Part shown: positions 7,538-15,388 of the stretch, in pieces
Layout of the letters: every line of letters begins with the position of its first letter
Position numbering within the stretch: position 1 is the first letter of the stretch
From: CAZEFK01 sp964511405
GTDB taxonomy: Bacteria > Pseudomonadota > Alphaproteobacteria > Elsterales > Elsteraceae
Direction of reading: 5' to 3'
DNA length: 17,642 nucleotides
NCBI GenBank assembly: GCA_964511405.1
Contig: CAZEFK010000156.1
Location: 1 to 17,642 of the forward strand
Made by a program: the position numbers and the translations under genes
Notes under the pieces: generated by a model
What the model was told of the DNA's origin: nothing
The model's database searches: none
Seen by the model: only the letters and a program-made list of their open reading frames with translations

Positions 7538-8194
7538 ATGACCGCCCGCATCCCGTCGCGCCGGAGCTTCGTCGTCGGCCCTGCCTTCGCCGTAGGCGAC
7601 GAGACCATCGACGAGGCTCCCGACATTTATGTCGCCCATGTCGGCGACCCGCCCTTCGTCGCGCGCATCGCCGATGCCGAGGATGTCGACGAGCCGTTGA
7701 TCGAGTGCGGCGACGGCATGGTGCTGGCCGACCTGGTGTGGCTGACACCCAAGCGCGCCAATGGCCGCCTGCTCGACAGCCTGCTGGCTGCGGCCGCCGA
7801 CGCGGTGGCCGCCTTCGACACTCCCGGGGAGGACGACGAGGACGAAGCCGGGGAACTCGACCCCGAGGACGCCCGCGGGCTGGCGGCGCAGGTGCTGAAG
7901 TCGGCCGCCCGGGCGGGGCAGGACCGCATCCCGGTGCTCGGCTTCGCGTCGGAGGCCGACTATCGGCGGGTCATGGGCGAGGGGTCTGACGCGATCATGC
8001 CGTGGTCGTTCTATTCGGCCTATGTGGAAGCGCTGGAGGCACTGGCGCCCGAGCGCAGCCTCTCGGTCCTGCGGGTCGTCTGCGATCCCGCCCGTTACGA
8101 AACGTGGCTGCGGGAGGCCGATCGCGAGAATACGCCCGAGGCCCGGCTCGACTATATGGACGAGCTGGTGCATGCCGAAGGCGATGACGACTGA
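7538..8194 (+). CDS. Hypothetical acidic protein, 218 residues
   Basis: No family is recognised. The start at ATG 7538 has AGGGAG about 10 bases upstream. The protein begins MTARIPSRRSFVVGPAFAVG, then a region rich in Asp/Glu and hydrophobics (VGDPPFVARIADAEDVDEPLIECG). A very acidic linker follows at about 92-108 (DTPGEDDEDEAGELDPEDARG). The C-terminal helical part has FASEADYRRVMGEGSDAIMPWSFYSAYVEAL and ETWLREADRENTPEARLDYMDELVHAEGDDD. There is no signal peptide or membrane helix, so it is probably cytosolic. It ends 8 bases before kup and may be co-transcribed with it, but a role in potassium transport cannot be claimed. Confidence 0.8.
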   Translation: MTARIPSRRSFVVGPAFAVGDETIDEAPDIYVAHVGDPPFVARIADAEDVDEPLIECGDGMVLADLVWLTPKRANGRLLDSLLAAAADAVAAFDTPGEDDEDEAGELDPEDARGLAAQVLKSAARAGQDRIPVLGFASEADYRRVMGEGSDAIMPWSFYSAYVEALEALAPERSLSVLRVVCDPARYETWLREADRENTPEARLDYMDELVHAEGDDD

Positions 8195-8202
8195 GTTCGG
8201 CT

Positions 8203-10158
8203 ATGGACGTTGCGACCAACCCTGACGACGGCGCGCCTGCAGCCGTCGGCGATTATTCCGATGGGCCGCCGGGCGAGGCCCGGCACATCGAGCCCAGCGC
8301 CCGGCCGGCGCTGATCCTGACGGCCCTGGGCATCGTCTTCGGCGACATCGGCACCAGCCCGCTCTATGCGCTCAAGGTGGCGGTCAAGGCATCAGGCGCG
8401 GTCGACGCGGCCACGATCCTGGGCGTGCTGTCGCTGATCCTGTGGTCGCTGATCATCGTGGTTTCGGTGAAGTACGTCGTCTTCGTGATGCGGGCCGACA
8501 ATCGCGGCGAAGGCGGCATCCTGGCGCTGGCATCGTTGCTGTGGAGCCGTCCGCCCTACGGCGCCGCGGGCATCCTGGCGCGTCCCATGACCGCGGCCTT
8601 GGGCCTGATCGGCGCGGCGCTGCTGTTCGGCGACGGCGTGATCACGCCGGCGATCTCGGTGCTGTCGGCGGTCGAAGGGCTGGAGACGGTGACGCCGCTG
8701 TTCAGCCAGGTGGTGATTCCGGCCACCCTGGTGGTGCTGGTCGGGCTGTTCACCGCCCAATCGCATGGCACCGAGCGGATCGGGCGCCTGTTCGGCCCGA
8801 TCATGGCGCTGTGGTTCCTGGTCATCGGCGCCATGGGCCTGCCGCGCGTCCTGGCCGATCCTGGCGTGCTCGCGGCGCTATCGCCGACCTATGCCTTCAG
8901 GCTCATCGAGCTCGACCGCTGGACCTCGGTCGGCGTGATCGGCGCGGCGTTCCTGGCGGTGACCGGAGCCGAGGCGCTCTATGCCGACATGGGCCATATC
9001 GGGCGCGCCCCGATCCGCGCCGCGTGGTTCCTGATTACCTTCCCGGCGCTGATGCTGAACTATTTCGGCCAGGCGGCGCTGGTGCTGGCGCATCCCGAGC
9101 AGCTCGACAATCCGTTCTATGGCCTGGTGCCGGGCTGGGCGGTGGTGCCGCTCGTGGTGCTGTCGACCGCCGCCACCGTGATCGCCAGCCAGGCCGTGAT
9201 CAGCGGCGTGTTCTCGCTGGCGCGCCAGGCCTTGGCGCTGGGGCGGATGCCGCGGGTCCGCATCATCCAGACCTCCAGCGAGCAGATCGGCCAGGTCTAT
9301 GTCCCGTCGGTCAACTGGATCCTGATGATCCTGACCGTGCTGCTGGTGGTGGGCTTCCAGACCTCCGACAACCTGGCCGCCGCCTACGGCATCGCCGTCA
9401 GCGCCACCATGGTGATCACGGCCGGCCTGCTGTACCGCGCCATGCGGGCCTGCTGGAGCTGGGGCCGCGTGAGCGCCGCCGTGGTCGCCGGTGCCTTCAT
9501 CCTGGTCGATGCCGGCTTCCTCGGCGCCAATCTGGTCAAAGTGCTGGAGGGCGGCTGGTTCCCTCTGGTCGCCGCGGCCGCGGTGTTCGCCCTCGGCACG
9601 ATCTGGGAGCGCGGCTCGCGGGCGGTGGCGCAGGCCTTGCGCAAGCGCTCCGAGCCGCTGGCGACCTTCCTGCCCAAGCTTGCTGGCGGCGACATCCTGC
9701 GCATCCCGGGCACCGGGATCTTCTTCACGCGTCTGAAGTCGGACACGCCGACCTCGGTGCTGCAGCATGTCCGGCATAACCGCGTGCTGCAGTCCCAGGT
9801 CGTGCTGATGACCGTGGTCACCCACCAGATCCCGCGCGTGCTCGGGCGCGATCGGCTGCAGGTCGAGGATCTGGGCCACGGCGTGCGGCGGATCGTCGTC
9901 CATTTCGGCTTCATGCAGCTGCCCGACATCGCACTGGTGCTGCGGCGCTGCGCACAGCTGGGCCTGGTGGAGCAGGTCGACCACGCGTCGATCTTCCTGA
10001 CCCGCGAGACCGTGGTGCGCGCCCGGCTGTCGCCGCGGCTGTCGGCCGTCGGCTACTCCATTTACGCGTTCCTGGCGCGCAACGCGGCGTCCCCCACCGA
10101 ACTCTACAACCTGCCGCAGGACCAGGTGATGGAGGTCGGGCTCCATATCGAGGTCTAG
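8203..10158 (+). CDS. kup: Low-affinity potassium uptake protein Kup
   Basis: Inner-membrane potassium/proton symporter of the KUP/HAK/KT family. The product is 651 residues, slightly longer than the 622 of E. coli Kup because of an N-terminal cytosolic extension of about 35 residues. The family signature GIVFGDIGTSPLYALK is at 43-58, RADNRGEGGILALASLLW follows, and LLFGDGVITPAISVLSAVEGLE is in the next helices. About twelve membrane helices run to residue 470 or so. A soluble domain (RIPGTGIFFTR, the LQSQVVLMTV strands, and a late Cys/Ala-rich section) completes the protein. The ATG at 8203 has no strong ribosome site and follows the upstream gene by 8 bases, hinting at coupling. The stop codon is the first part of a long hairpin. 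Confidence 0.95.
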   Translation: MDVATNPDDGAPAAVGDYSDGPPGEARHIEPSARPALILTALGIVFGDIGTSPLYALKVAVKASGAVDAATILGVLSLILWSLIIVVSVKYVVFVMRADNRGEGGILALASLLWSRPPYGAAGILARPMTAALGLIGAALLFGDGVITPAISVLSAVEGLETVTPLFSQVVIPATLVVLVGLFTAQSHGTERIGRLFGPIMALWFLVIGAMGLPRVLADPGVLAALSPTYAFRLIELDRWTSVGVIGAAFLAVTGAEALYADMGHIGRAPIRAAWFLITFPALMLNYFGQAALVLAHPEQLDNPFYGLVPGWAVVPLVVLSTAATVIASQAVISGVFSLARQALALGRMPRVRIIQTSSEQIGQVYVPSVNWILMILTVLLVVGFQTSDNLAAAYGIAVSATMVITAGLLYRAMRACWSWGRVSAAVVAGAFILVDAGFLGANLVKVLEGGWFPLVAAAAVFALGTIWERGSRAVAQALRKRSEPLATFLPKLAGGDILRIPGTGIFFTRLKSDTPTSVLQHVRHNRVLQSQVVLMTVVTHQIPRVLGRDRLQVEDLGHGVRRIVVHFGFMQLPDIALVLRRCAQLGLVEQVDHASIFLTRETVVRARLSPRLSAVGYSIYAFLARNAASPTELYNLPQDQVMEVGLHIEV

Positions 10159-10212
10159 TCCGGATTTCTCACACCCTGTCGCGCAGCACGGCAGGGTGTG
10201 AGAAATCCGGAC
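10158..10212 (+). terminator. Long perfect hairpin behind kup
   Basis: A 21-bp perfect inverted repeat (arms 10158-10178 and 10192-10212) begins with the last base of the kup stop codon. The 13-base interior can extend it by a G-T pair and two more pairs to a 24-bp stem with a 7-base loop. No run of T follows on the plus strand. It probably terminates or stabilises kup mRNA. The length and perfection are unusual for a simple terminator, so a small repeat element is an alternative. Confidence 0.7.
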
Positions 10213-10274
10213 AAGCCCGACGGGATGCCGGCCGGCGCCGCGTAGCAGGGGCGAACCCAACATGGGAGACGGGC

Positions 10275-11039
10275 ATGGAGTGGGCCCATATCGGGCCGCC
10301 GATGGCGGCGGCCTTCCTGGCGTCGCTGGTGGAATTCGTGGAAGCGCTGACCGTGGTGCTGGCGGTGGGCGTGACGCGCGGCTGGCGGTCGGCGCTCGCC
10401 GGCACCGGCGGCGCGCTCGCGCTGCTGCTGGTCCTGGTGGTGGCGCTGGGACCGGCGCTGCAGCGCATTCCGCTGCAGGGGATTCAGCTCGCGGTCGGCA
10501 CGCTGCTGCTGCTGTTCGGTCTGCGCTGGCTGCGCAAGGCGATCCTCAGGGCCGCCGGGATCATCCCCCTGCATGACGAACTGGTGGCTTTCGCCAAGGA
10601 GACCGCAGCGCTGGGCACGGGTCTGGGTATGGGGCGGGGGGCCGGGTGGGACCGCGAAGGCCTGATGACCGCCTTCAAGATCGTGATGGTCGAGGGCATC
10701 GAGGTGGTGTTCATCGTGATCGCCGTGGGGGCGACCGGCGGGCTGCTGGTGCCGGCGGCGGTCGGTGCGCTGGGGGCGCTGGCCGTCGTGGTCGCGCTGG
10801 GCGTCGCGCTGCACCGGCCGATCGCGCGCATTCCCGAAAACGCGCTGAAATTCATGGTCGGCGGCATGCTGTCGGGGTTCGGCGCGTTCTGGGTCGGCGA
10901 AGGCCTCGGGCTGGCGTGGCCGGCTTCGGATTTCGCGCTGGTGATGCTGTCGGTCGGATTTCTCGTCGCTGGCCTGGCGATCGTGCCGCTGTGCCGCATG
11001 CGCACCCGCGTCGCGACGGCCGAGGTGTCGGTGCGATGA
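10275..11039 (+). CDS. Polytopic membrane protein, GDT1/TMEM165-like (COG4280 type)
   Basis: The 254-residue product has about six hydrophobic helices in two related halves. The first half begins with AAFLASLVEFVEALTVVLAVGVTRGW and the second with GLMTAFKIVMVEGIEVVFIVIAVGAT. Each carries Glu-x-x-Glu or Glu-Gly-x-Glu motifs within a membrane helix, echoing the paired E-x-G-D-(K/R) motifs of cation/proton exchangers of the UPF0016/GDT1 group. The exact GDT1 motif is not present. A hydrophilic, Gly-rich loop lies between the halves. The start at 10275 has GGGAG eight bases upstream. The stop overlaps the next gene as ATGA. A cation transport role is inferred, not shown. Confidence 0.82.
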   Translation: MEWAHIGPPMAAAFLASLVEFVEALTVVLAVGVTRGWRSALAGTGGALALLLVLVVALGPALQRIPLQGIQLAVGTLLLLFGLRWLRKAILRAAGIIPLHDELVAFAKETAALGTGLGMGRGAGWDREGLMTAFKIVMVEGIEVVFIVIAVGATGGLLVPAAVGALGALAVVVALGVALHRPIARIPENALKFMVGGMLSGFGAFWVGEGLGLAWPASDFALVMLSVGFLVAGLAIVPLCRMRTRVATAEVSVR

Positions 11040-11245
11040 GGGCGGTTCTGGACGAGCTGGTCGGGCTGTTCGTCGATGACGGCAGCCTGGCCTGGGCGGT
11101 CCTGGGCTGGGTGCTGATCAACTGGCTGCTGTTGCCGGCGCTGGGGCTCGGCGACGGCTGGCGGGCCGCCGTTCTGTTCCTGGGCGTGGTGGCGATCTTG
11201 GCCGAGAATACGGTCCGTAGCGCGCGCCGGCGCGGCCGCCGGTAG
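11036..11245 (+). CDS. Small membrane protein, 69 residues
   Basis: It is translationally coupled to the preceding membrane protein gene through an ATGA overlap. It holds two hydrophobic stretches: LAWAVLGWVLINWLLLPALGL (about 18-38) and AAVLFLGVVAILAENTV (about 44-60). It ends in a basic tail, RSARRRGRR, expected to lie in the cytosol. No family name is recognised. The overlap and shared membrane character suggest an accessory subunit of the upstream protein. Because it is short, it would be easy to miss, but coding potential and coupling support it. Confidence 0.72.
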   Translation: MRAVLDELVGLFVDDGSLAWAVLGWVLINWLLLPALGLGDGWRAAVLFLGVVAILAENTVRSARRRGRR

Positions 11246-11283
11246 GTCGCGCCCGCGGCGGCCTGGTCGACCCTGTCGCGGGG

Positions 11284-12795
11284 TCAGGGCGCCGCTGCGA
11301 CCCGGCCTTCCACCATGGGGGCCACGTGGCCGCGGGCCTGGACGTAGTCCATGACAGTGGTCGCCATCAGCGGCGCGAAGCGCGGGTCGCTGATCATCTT
11401 GCCCCGGGTCAGGACGGCGTAGCCGTCGCCGCCCGCCGCCATGTAGTCATTGGTCGCGACGCTGTAGATCGCCTTGGGGTCGAGCGGCTGGCCGCCGACG
11501 AGCACCGAGCGGATGCGCTGGCCGGCCGGTGCAGCGGGATCGAAGCGCACGGTCAGGCCCGATACCTGCGGGAAACGGCCGGCCTTGGCCTCGACCTCGG
11601 ACACACCGTTCTCGAGCGCCGCCTGCAGGTCGGCACCCGATAGCTTGATCAGCACGGCCAGATTGCCGAACGGCAGCTCGGCCAGGATGTCCTTGCGGGT
11701 GAGCGTGGTTCCGGGCGCACGCACGACATTGGCGCGGATGCCGCCGCCATTGGTCAGACCGACGTCGGCATGCAGCGTCGTGCGCAGGGCATCGGCGATC
11801 AGATCGCCGATCGCCGCCTCGCCGCCGCGCACGGTTGCCGTCCGGCTGTCGAGCTCGGTATCGGTGCGGCCGATCTCGACGCCGAGTTCCTGGTCGAGCT
11901 GGGCGGTGTAGCCGTGCACCAACGCGGCCACGGCCGGCTGTGCCGCCTGTCCCTTGTTTTCGATCATGCGCCAGCTCGGGTCGACCCGGGTGACCGGGCC
12001 GTTGGCCGTCTGGCGGGTCGAGATGTCGAGGTCGATGACGCCCAGATAATTGCCGTCGACACCGCTCTTTTGAATCAGGACTCCGCGCTCGTAATAGGTG
12101 ATCGGGTCGTGCTCGTGGCCGCCCAGGACCACATTGATCTCGCGCACGGCCGCGGCCAGGGCGCGGTCGTCGGCGACGTCCTCGTGCGTCACCGCAATGA
12201 TCACGGTGGCGCCATCGGCCTTGAGCGCCTTGACGGCGGCCTTGGCCGCCTCGATCGGCGGCTGGAACACGACGGCCGCGCCCGGGCTCGACAGATGCGC
12301 GGTGTCCGGCGTGGTCAGGCCCAGGAACCCGATCGTCACGCCGCCGACGCTGCGCGTGAGGGTGGCGACGGCGCCGCCGAACGGCGCGCCCGCCGATGTG
12401 CGGACGTTGCTGCTGACCCACGGGAAATGCGACTGGCCGATGCGCTCGCGCGCGACGTCCGGGCCGAAGTCGAACTCGTGATTGCCGAAGGTGACCATGT
12501 CGACGCCCATGGCGTTGAACAGGTCGACCATGTGGGCGCCCTTGGTCACGGTCGACAGGATCGACGGCGACAGGAAGTCGCCGCTGACGATGGTCAGCGA
12601 TTGCGGCGCCCGGGCCCGCTCCGCCTCGATCAGCGTCGTCAGCTCCGCGACGCCGCCGATCCCCGCCTTCGGTGCGATCTCGTAGATGTCGTTGAAGTGC
12701 AGCAAGGTCACGTGGGCGGTCTGGGCGGCGGCTGGTCCCGGCGCGGCCAGCAGCAGGGCAAGGCCGGTCAGCACCCACAGTCGAATTCGGGCCAT
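11284..12795 (-). CDS. Exported 5'-nucleotidase / UshA-type metallophosphoesterase
   Basis: The 503-residue protein has a signal peptide (residues 1-24, ending PAAA|Q), so it acts in the periplasm or outside the cell. The N-terminal metallophosphatase domain shows HFNDIYE (H33, D36), SGDFLSPS (D73), FGNHEFDFG (N105, H106), VTHEDVADD and GGHEHDPITY, a complete two-metal site. The C-terminal 5'-nucleotidase domain has LTNGGGIRANV, LPFGNLAVLIKLSGADLQAALENGV and TNDYMAAGGDGYAV. It should release phosphate from nucleotides or UDP-sugars. GGAGGG eight bases upstream supports ATG 12795; a GTG three codons earlier is too close to that site. It converges on the small membrane protein gene with a 38-base gap. 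Confidence 0.94.
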   Translation of the reverse strand: MARIRLWVLTGLALLLAAPGPAAAQTAHVTLLHFNDIYEIAPKAGIGGVAELTTLIEAERARAPQSLTIVSGDFLSPSILSTVTKGAHMVDLFNAMGVDMVTFGNHEFDFGPDVARERIGQSHFPWVSSNVRTSAGAPFGGAVATLTRSVGGVTIGFLGLTTPDTAHLSSPGAAVVFQPPIEAAKAAVKALKADGATVIIAVTHEDVADDRALAAAVREINVVLGGHEHDPITYYERGVLIQKSGVDGNYLGVIDLDISTRQTANGPVTRVDPSWRMIENKGQAAQPAVAALVHGYTAQLDQELGVEIGRTDTELDSRTATVRGGEAAIGDLIADALRTTLHADVGLTNGGGIRANVVRAPGTTLTRKDILAELPFGNLAVLIKLSGADLQAALENGVSEVEAKAGRFPQVSGLTVRFDPAAPAGQRIRSVLVGGQPLDPKAIYSVATNDYMAAGGDGYAVLTRGKMISDPRFAPLMATTVMDYVQARGHVAPMVEGRVAAAP

Positions 12796-12827
12796 CGTCG
12801 ACACCCTCCGGCGGTCGTTCGACCATC

Positions 12828-12856
12828 GCCATAGCCCAGTTGCCGCGGATTGTCAT
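12828..12856 (-). promoter_or_regulatory. Candidate promoter of the 5'-nucleotidase gene
   Basis: On the minus strand, ATGACA (12856-12851) and TATGGC (12833-12828) are 17 bases apart, about 33 bases upstream of the ATG at 12795. It is a fair sigma70-type match; no regulator box was recognised. The intergenic region 12796-13041 also contains a small cgccgc/gcggcg hairpin (12890-12905) of unknown meaning. Confidence 0.35.
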
Positions 12857-12991
12857 CGGCCGGGTGCGGATGCGGCCGTTGGAAACCATCGCCGCAAGAG
12901 CGGCGTTGCGTCTGGAAACGCCCACGCCAGGTGCCGGGCGACCCTGCTCGCGATTTGCATTGCGCCCGGAACGAATTGCTCCTGCTTGATC

Positions 12992-13019
12992 TTAATTCGG
13001 ATTCATTCGTCGCTATTCT
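12992..13019 (+). promoter_or_regulatory. Candidate promoter of the VOC/hydrolase/Kelch cassette
   Basis: An AT-rich island in otherwise GC-rich DNA contains TTAATT (12992-12997) and TATTCT (13014-13019) with a 16-base spacer, 22 bases before the VOC start. An alternative -35, TTGATC at 12986, is spaced too far (22 bases). It is the only promoter-like sequence seen before the cassette. Confidence 0.35.
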
Positions 13020-13041
13020 GGGCGGTTCAAGAGGAGCAACA

Positions 13042-13545
13042 ATGACCGCAAAACTCAACCACACCATCGTGGCCGCGCACGATCGGGACGCCTCGGCTCT
13101 GTTCCTAAGCGAGGTCCTTGGCCTGCCGCCGCCCATCCGCCTTGGTCCCTTTGCGCTGGTTACGGCCGGCGACGCATTGACCCTGGATTTCATCGAAGCT
13201 GACGGAGACATCAAGGGACAGCACTATGCATTCCTGGTCGACGAGACGGAGTTCGATCAGATTTTTGCGCGAATCGAGGCGCGCCGCTTGCCCTATTGGG
13301 CGGATCCCTATCGCGCCAGGCGAGGTCAAATCAACCATTGGGACGATGGGCGTGGCGTCTATTTCGAAGATCCCAACGGGCACCTGCTCGAGATTCTGAC
13401 GCGGTCCTATGGCAGCGCCGGGACCTCTGCCGCCAATCCGCATCCCCTGGTCGCCGAGAAGCTTGAGCGCAGCGACGGCGAGCCCCCACGGGAGGACGGC
13501 GCGCAGGTCAGAGATCGTCCGCTCGTGTGCTCTGAACAGCCCTGA
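13042..13545 (+). CDS. VOC-family (glyoxalase/dioxygenase fold) protein
   Basis: The 167-residue protein has one vicinal-oxygen-chelate domain (about 1-122). Likely metal ligands are His7 in LNHTIV, His61 in GQHYAFLV and Glu117 in FEDPNGHLLEIL, the usual H/H/E pattern. RDASALFLSEVLGLPP follows the first strand as in glyoxalase-like proteins. The last 45 residues are polar and unlike the fold, perhaps disordered. GAGGAG six bases upstream supports the ATG at 13042. It is probably the first gene of a run with the YcaC-like hydrolase (38-base gap) and the Kelch protein. The reaction is unknown; lyase, isomerase or resistance roles are all possible within this superfamily. Confidence 0.92.
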   Translation: MTAKLNHTIVAAHDRDASALFLSEVLGLPPPIRLGPFALVTAGDALTLDFIEADGDIKGQHYAFLVDETEFDQIFARIEARRLPYWADPYRARRGQINHWDDGRGVYFEDPNGHLLEILTRSYGSAGTSAANPHPLVAEKLERSDGEPPREDGAQVRDRPLVCSEQP

Positions 13546-13583
13546 TTATCGCACCGCTATGCTCGTTGCTCGGGAGGTTCGCC

Positions 13584-14243
13584 GTGATCAAACCCAAGGG
13601 CGGTCCCGCACCAAGTCTGCTGGCCGCGGACAAGTGTGCCCTGATGTTGATCGACTTTCAGCCAACCTCGTTCTTCACGGTCCAATCGATCGACAGGCAG
13701 CTGTTGATCAACAATGTTGTCGGGTTGGCCAAGACGGCGAAGCTGTTTCGGCTGCCCGTGGTGGTGACGACAGTGGCGGCGGCCAAATTCAGCGGCCCTC
13801 TGCTTCCTGAGTTGAGCGACATCTTTGCGGGTTGGCAAATCATCGACCGAACCGGCAATAACCCGTGGGAGGATGACCGGATCGTCGATGCCATCGCGAG
13901 AACCGATCGGCAAAAACTGATTTTTGCGGGGCTGTGGACCGAAAATTGTATCGTGCTGCCCGTGTTGTCGGCCCTTGCCGAGGGCTATGAAGCCTATGTC
14001 GTCGCCGATGCCTGTGGCGGGGTCAGCGGCATCGCCCACGACATGGCAATCCAGCGCATGGTCCAGGCCGGCGCCGTGCCGGTCACCTGGCAAGCGCTGA
14101 TGTTGGAGCTTCAGCGCGATTGGGCCCGCCTCGAGACCGCCGGCGAGGTCATGGACATCGCCAAGCGGCACGGCGGCGCACAAGGCCAAGCGGCGCTGTA
14201 CGCACAGACAATGGTCCGGTCGGAGACCACAGGGGAGCGCTGA
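13584..14243 (+). CDS. YcaC-like isochorismatase-fold cysteine hydrolase
   Basis: The 219-residue cytosolic hydrolase has an isochorismatase-like fold. The catalytic Asp24 in MLIDFQP and nucleophile Cys122 in AGLWTENCIV are visible. NPWEDDRIVDAIARTDRQKLIFAGLW, LPVLSALAEGYEAYVVADACGG and MVQAGAVPVTWQALMLELQRDWAR match the YcaC-related subgroup. The GTG start at 13584 has GGGAGG six bases upstream; an earlier TTG at 13566 precedes that site. The third residue of the Asp-Lys-Cys triad was not located with certainty. It sits between the VOC and Kelch genes, with short gaps on both sides. Amide or nitrile-type hydrolysis is likely, but the substrate is unknown. Confidence 0.92.
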   Translation: MIKPKGGPAPSLLAADKCALMLIDFQPTSFFTVQSIDRQLLINNVVGLAKTAKLFRLPVVVTTVAAAKFSGPLLPELSDIFAGWQIIDRTGNNPWEDDRIVDAIARTDRQKLIFAGLWTENCIVLPVLSALAEGYEAYVVADACGGVSGIAHDMAIQRMVQAGAVPVTWQALMLELQRDWARLETAGEVMDIAKRHGGAQGQAALYAQTMVRSETTGER

Positions 14244-14279
14244 ACATGGACGACACGGCCCACCCGGACAGGAGGTGGC

Positions 14280-15365
14280 ATGGACAACGCAATCGGCCAC
14301 GGCGCTCGCGGGCGCAAACTGGGATGTCTCGGCCTCCTGGCATGGATCGCGGTCACCAGCTCCGCCGCCGCTGCGCAATCGGATTGGCAGATGGCGCCGC
14401 CCTTACCCCAAGCCTTGGGCGAAATCGTGGGCGCCGTCGTCGGCACCGACTGGTATGTGATGTCGGGTCTGGACGTGACGAAACACGAGCCCGCGGGCGT
14501 CGTCTATGTTTTCGACGCGGCCCACCAAAGTTGGCTTGAAAAGAAAAGAATGCCCGAGCCTGCGCATCACGTCATGGCCGCGGTGGCCGCAGGGAAAATT
14601 TACGTATTTGGAGGCTTCGTCAGCGGCGGCACCTCGGGGGAAACGACGCCCGAAGCGGGTTGGCGACCGATCGACAGCGCGTGGGTGTACGACCCGGCGC
14701 TGGACCAGTGGAGTCCCCTGGCCCGAATGCCGACGCCGAGGGGTGCCGGCTGGGCGGTCGAGCTCGGCGGCAAGATCTATGTGATCGGCGGGGCGCAGGT
14801 AAATATTCGCGGCGAACCGGCAGATCCCATTTCGCCCGAGACACCCCAGCGCGTGCTTGGCACGGTTGAGGAATACGACCCGGCAAGCAATCATTGGGTG
14901 ACCCGGGCGCCAATGCCCACGCCGCGTAACCACTTCGTCGCCGAAGCGGTCGACGGCAAGATCTACGCGATCGGGGGGCGCCTTGGCGCAGCTCAGATTA
15001 CCGTCGCCGACGATACCGATGTCGTCGAGGAGTATGACCCCGCACGGGACCAGTGGCGGGGCAGGGGCCGCGCGCCGATCCGAAGCAGCGGCATGGCGGC
15101 GGCGGTCCAAGACGGCAAGATCTACGTCGCCGGGGGCGAATATCAGGATTGGGAGGGCGCCAAGGCCTTGTGGGCTGCCGAGGCTTACGACCCGCGCACC
15201 GGCCGCTGGGAGATGCTGCCGCGCATGCACCTTGCGCATCATGGCTTTGCCGCCGGGGTCATCGGCAACAGCCTCCATGTCGTGGGCGGCGGCTTTCAGT
15301 CCGACGGCATGCCGGGCGTGAACACGAAAACGCCCGTGCATGAGGTGTTGCAGATCGGGCCTTAG
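14280..15365 (+). CDS. Exported Kelch-repeat beta-propeller protein
   Basis: The 361-residue protein has a signal peptide (about 1-32, GLLAWIAVTSSAAAA|Q), so it is probably periplasmic. Six Kelch blades are visible, most with a GKIYV-(F/I/A)-GG core and a later YDP-x-x-(D/N)-x-W strand: YVMSGL, IYVFGGF, IYVIGGA, IYAIGGR, IYVAGGE and LHVVGGG. N-terminal DWQMAPPLPQ resembles the W-x-x-x-x-x-(M)P strand of a blade and probably closes the ring with the last repeat. GGAGGT lies three bases before the ATG at 14280, rather close. Kelch propellers bind proteins or sugars and some are enzymes (NanM mutarotase, galactose oxidase); no catalytic residues of these were recognised. It follows the hydrolase gene by 36 bases. 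Confidence 0.92.
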   Translation: MDNAIGHGARGRKLGCLGLLAWIAVTSSAAAAQSDWQMAPPLPQALGEIVGAVVGTDWYVMSGLDVTKHEPAGVVYVFDAAHQSWLEKKRMPEPAHHVMAAVAAGKIYVFGGFVSGGTSGETTPEAGWRPIDSAWVYDPALDQWSPLARMPTPRGAGWAVELGGKIYVIGGAQVNIRGEPADPISPETPQRVLGTVEEYDPASNHWVTRAPMPTPRNHFVAEAVDGKIYAIGGRLGAAQITVADDTDVVEEYDPARDQWRGRGRAPIRSSGMAAAVQDGKIYVAGGEYQDWEGAKALWAAEAYDPRTGRWEMLPRMHLAHHGFAAGVIGNSLHVVGGGFQSDGMPGVNTKTPVHEVLQIGP

Positions 15366-15383
15366 GCCCTATCGCTCGGGCCT
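15364..15383. terminator. Candidate bidirectional terminator
   Basis: Between the convergent Kelch and PIN genes, aggccc (15364-15369) pairs with gggcct (15378-15383) around an 8-base loop. The stem is short and no T tract follows on either strand, so support comes mainly from position. Confidence 0.3.
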
Positions 15384-15388
15384 CCCGG

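Noticed and set aside
6122..8194. Open frame of 690 codons on the plus strand
   Set aside because: Its first 470 or so codons run antisense through the GNAT, dienelactone-hydrolase and 95-residue genes, with low-complexity His/Arg/Gly-rich sequence. Only the part from 7538 is a real gene.
8878..10263. Open frame of 461 codons antisense to kup
   Set aside because: A GC-rich shadow: the peptide is His/Gln/Arg/Gly-rich with no domain, and Kup on the plus strand is unambiguous.
10956..10965. Ten-base match (cggatttctc) to the kup hairpin arm inside the GDT1-like gene
   Set aside because: Too short to count as another repeat copy, lies within coding sequence and has no paired arm.
11269..11285. 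gaccc/gggtc hairpin between convergent genes
   Set aside because: A five-base stem overlapping the nucleotidase stop; expected by chance in DNA of this composition.
11770..12834. Open frame of 354 codons antisense to the 5'-nucleotidase
   Set aside because: Low-complexity shadow without ribosome site or recognisable domain.
11447..12925. Long alternative frame over the 5'-nucleotidase gene
   Set aside because: It is the same strand but a different frame, Arg/Gly-rich, while the nucleotidase frame shows full catalytic motifs and a signal peptide.
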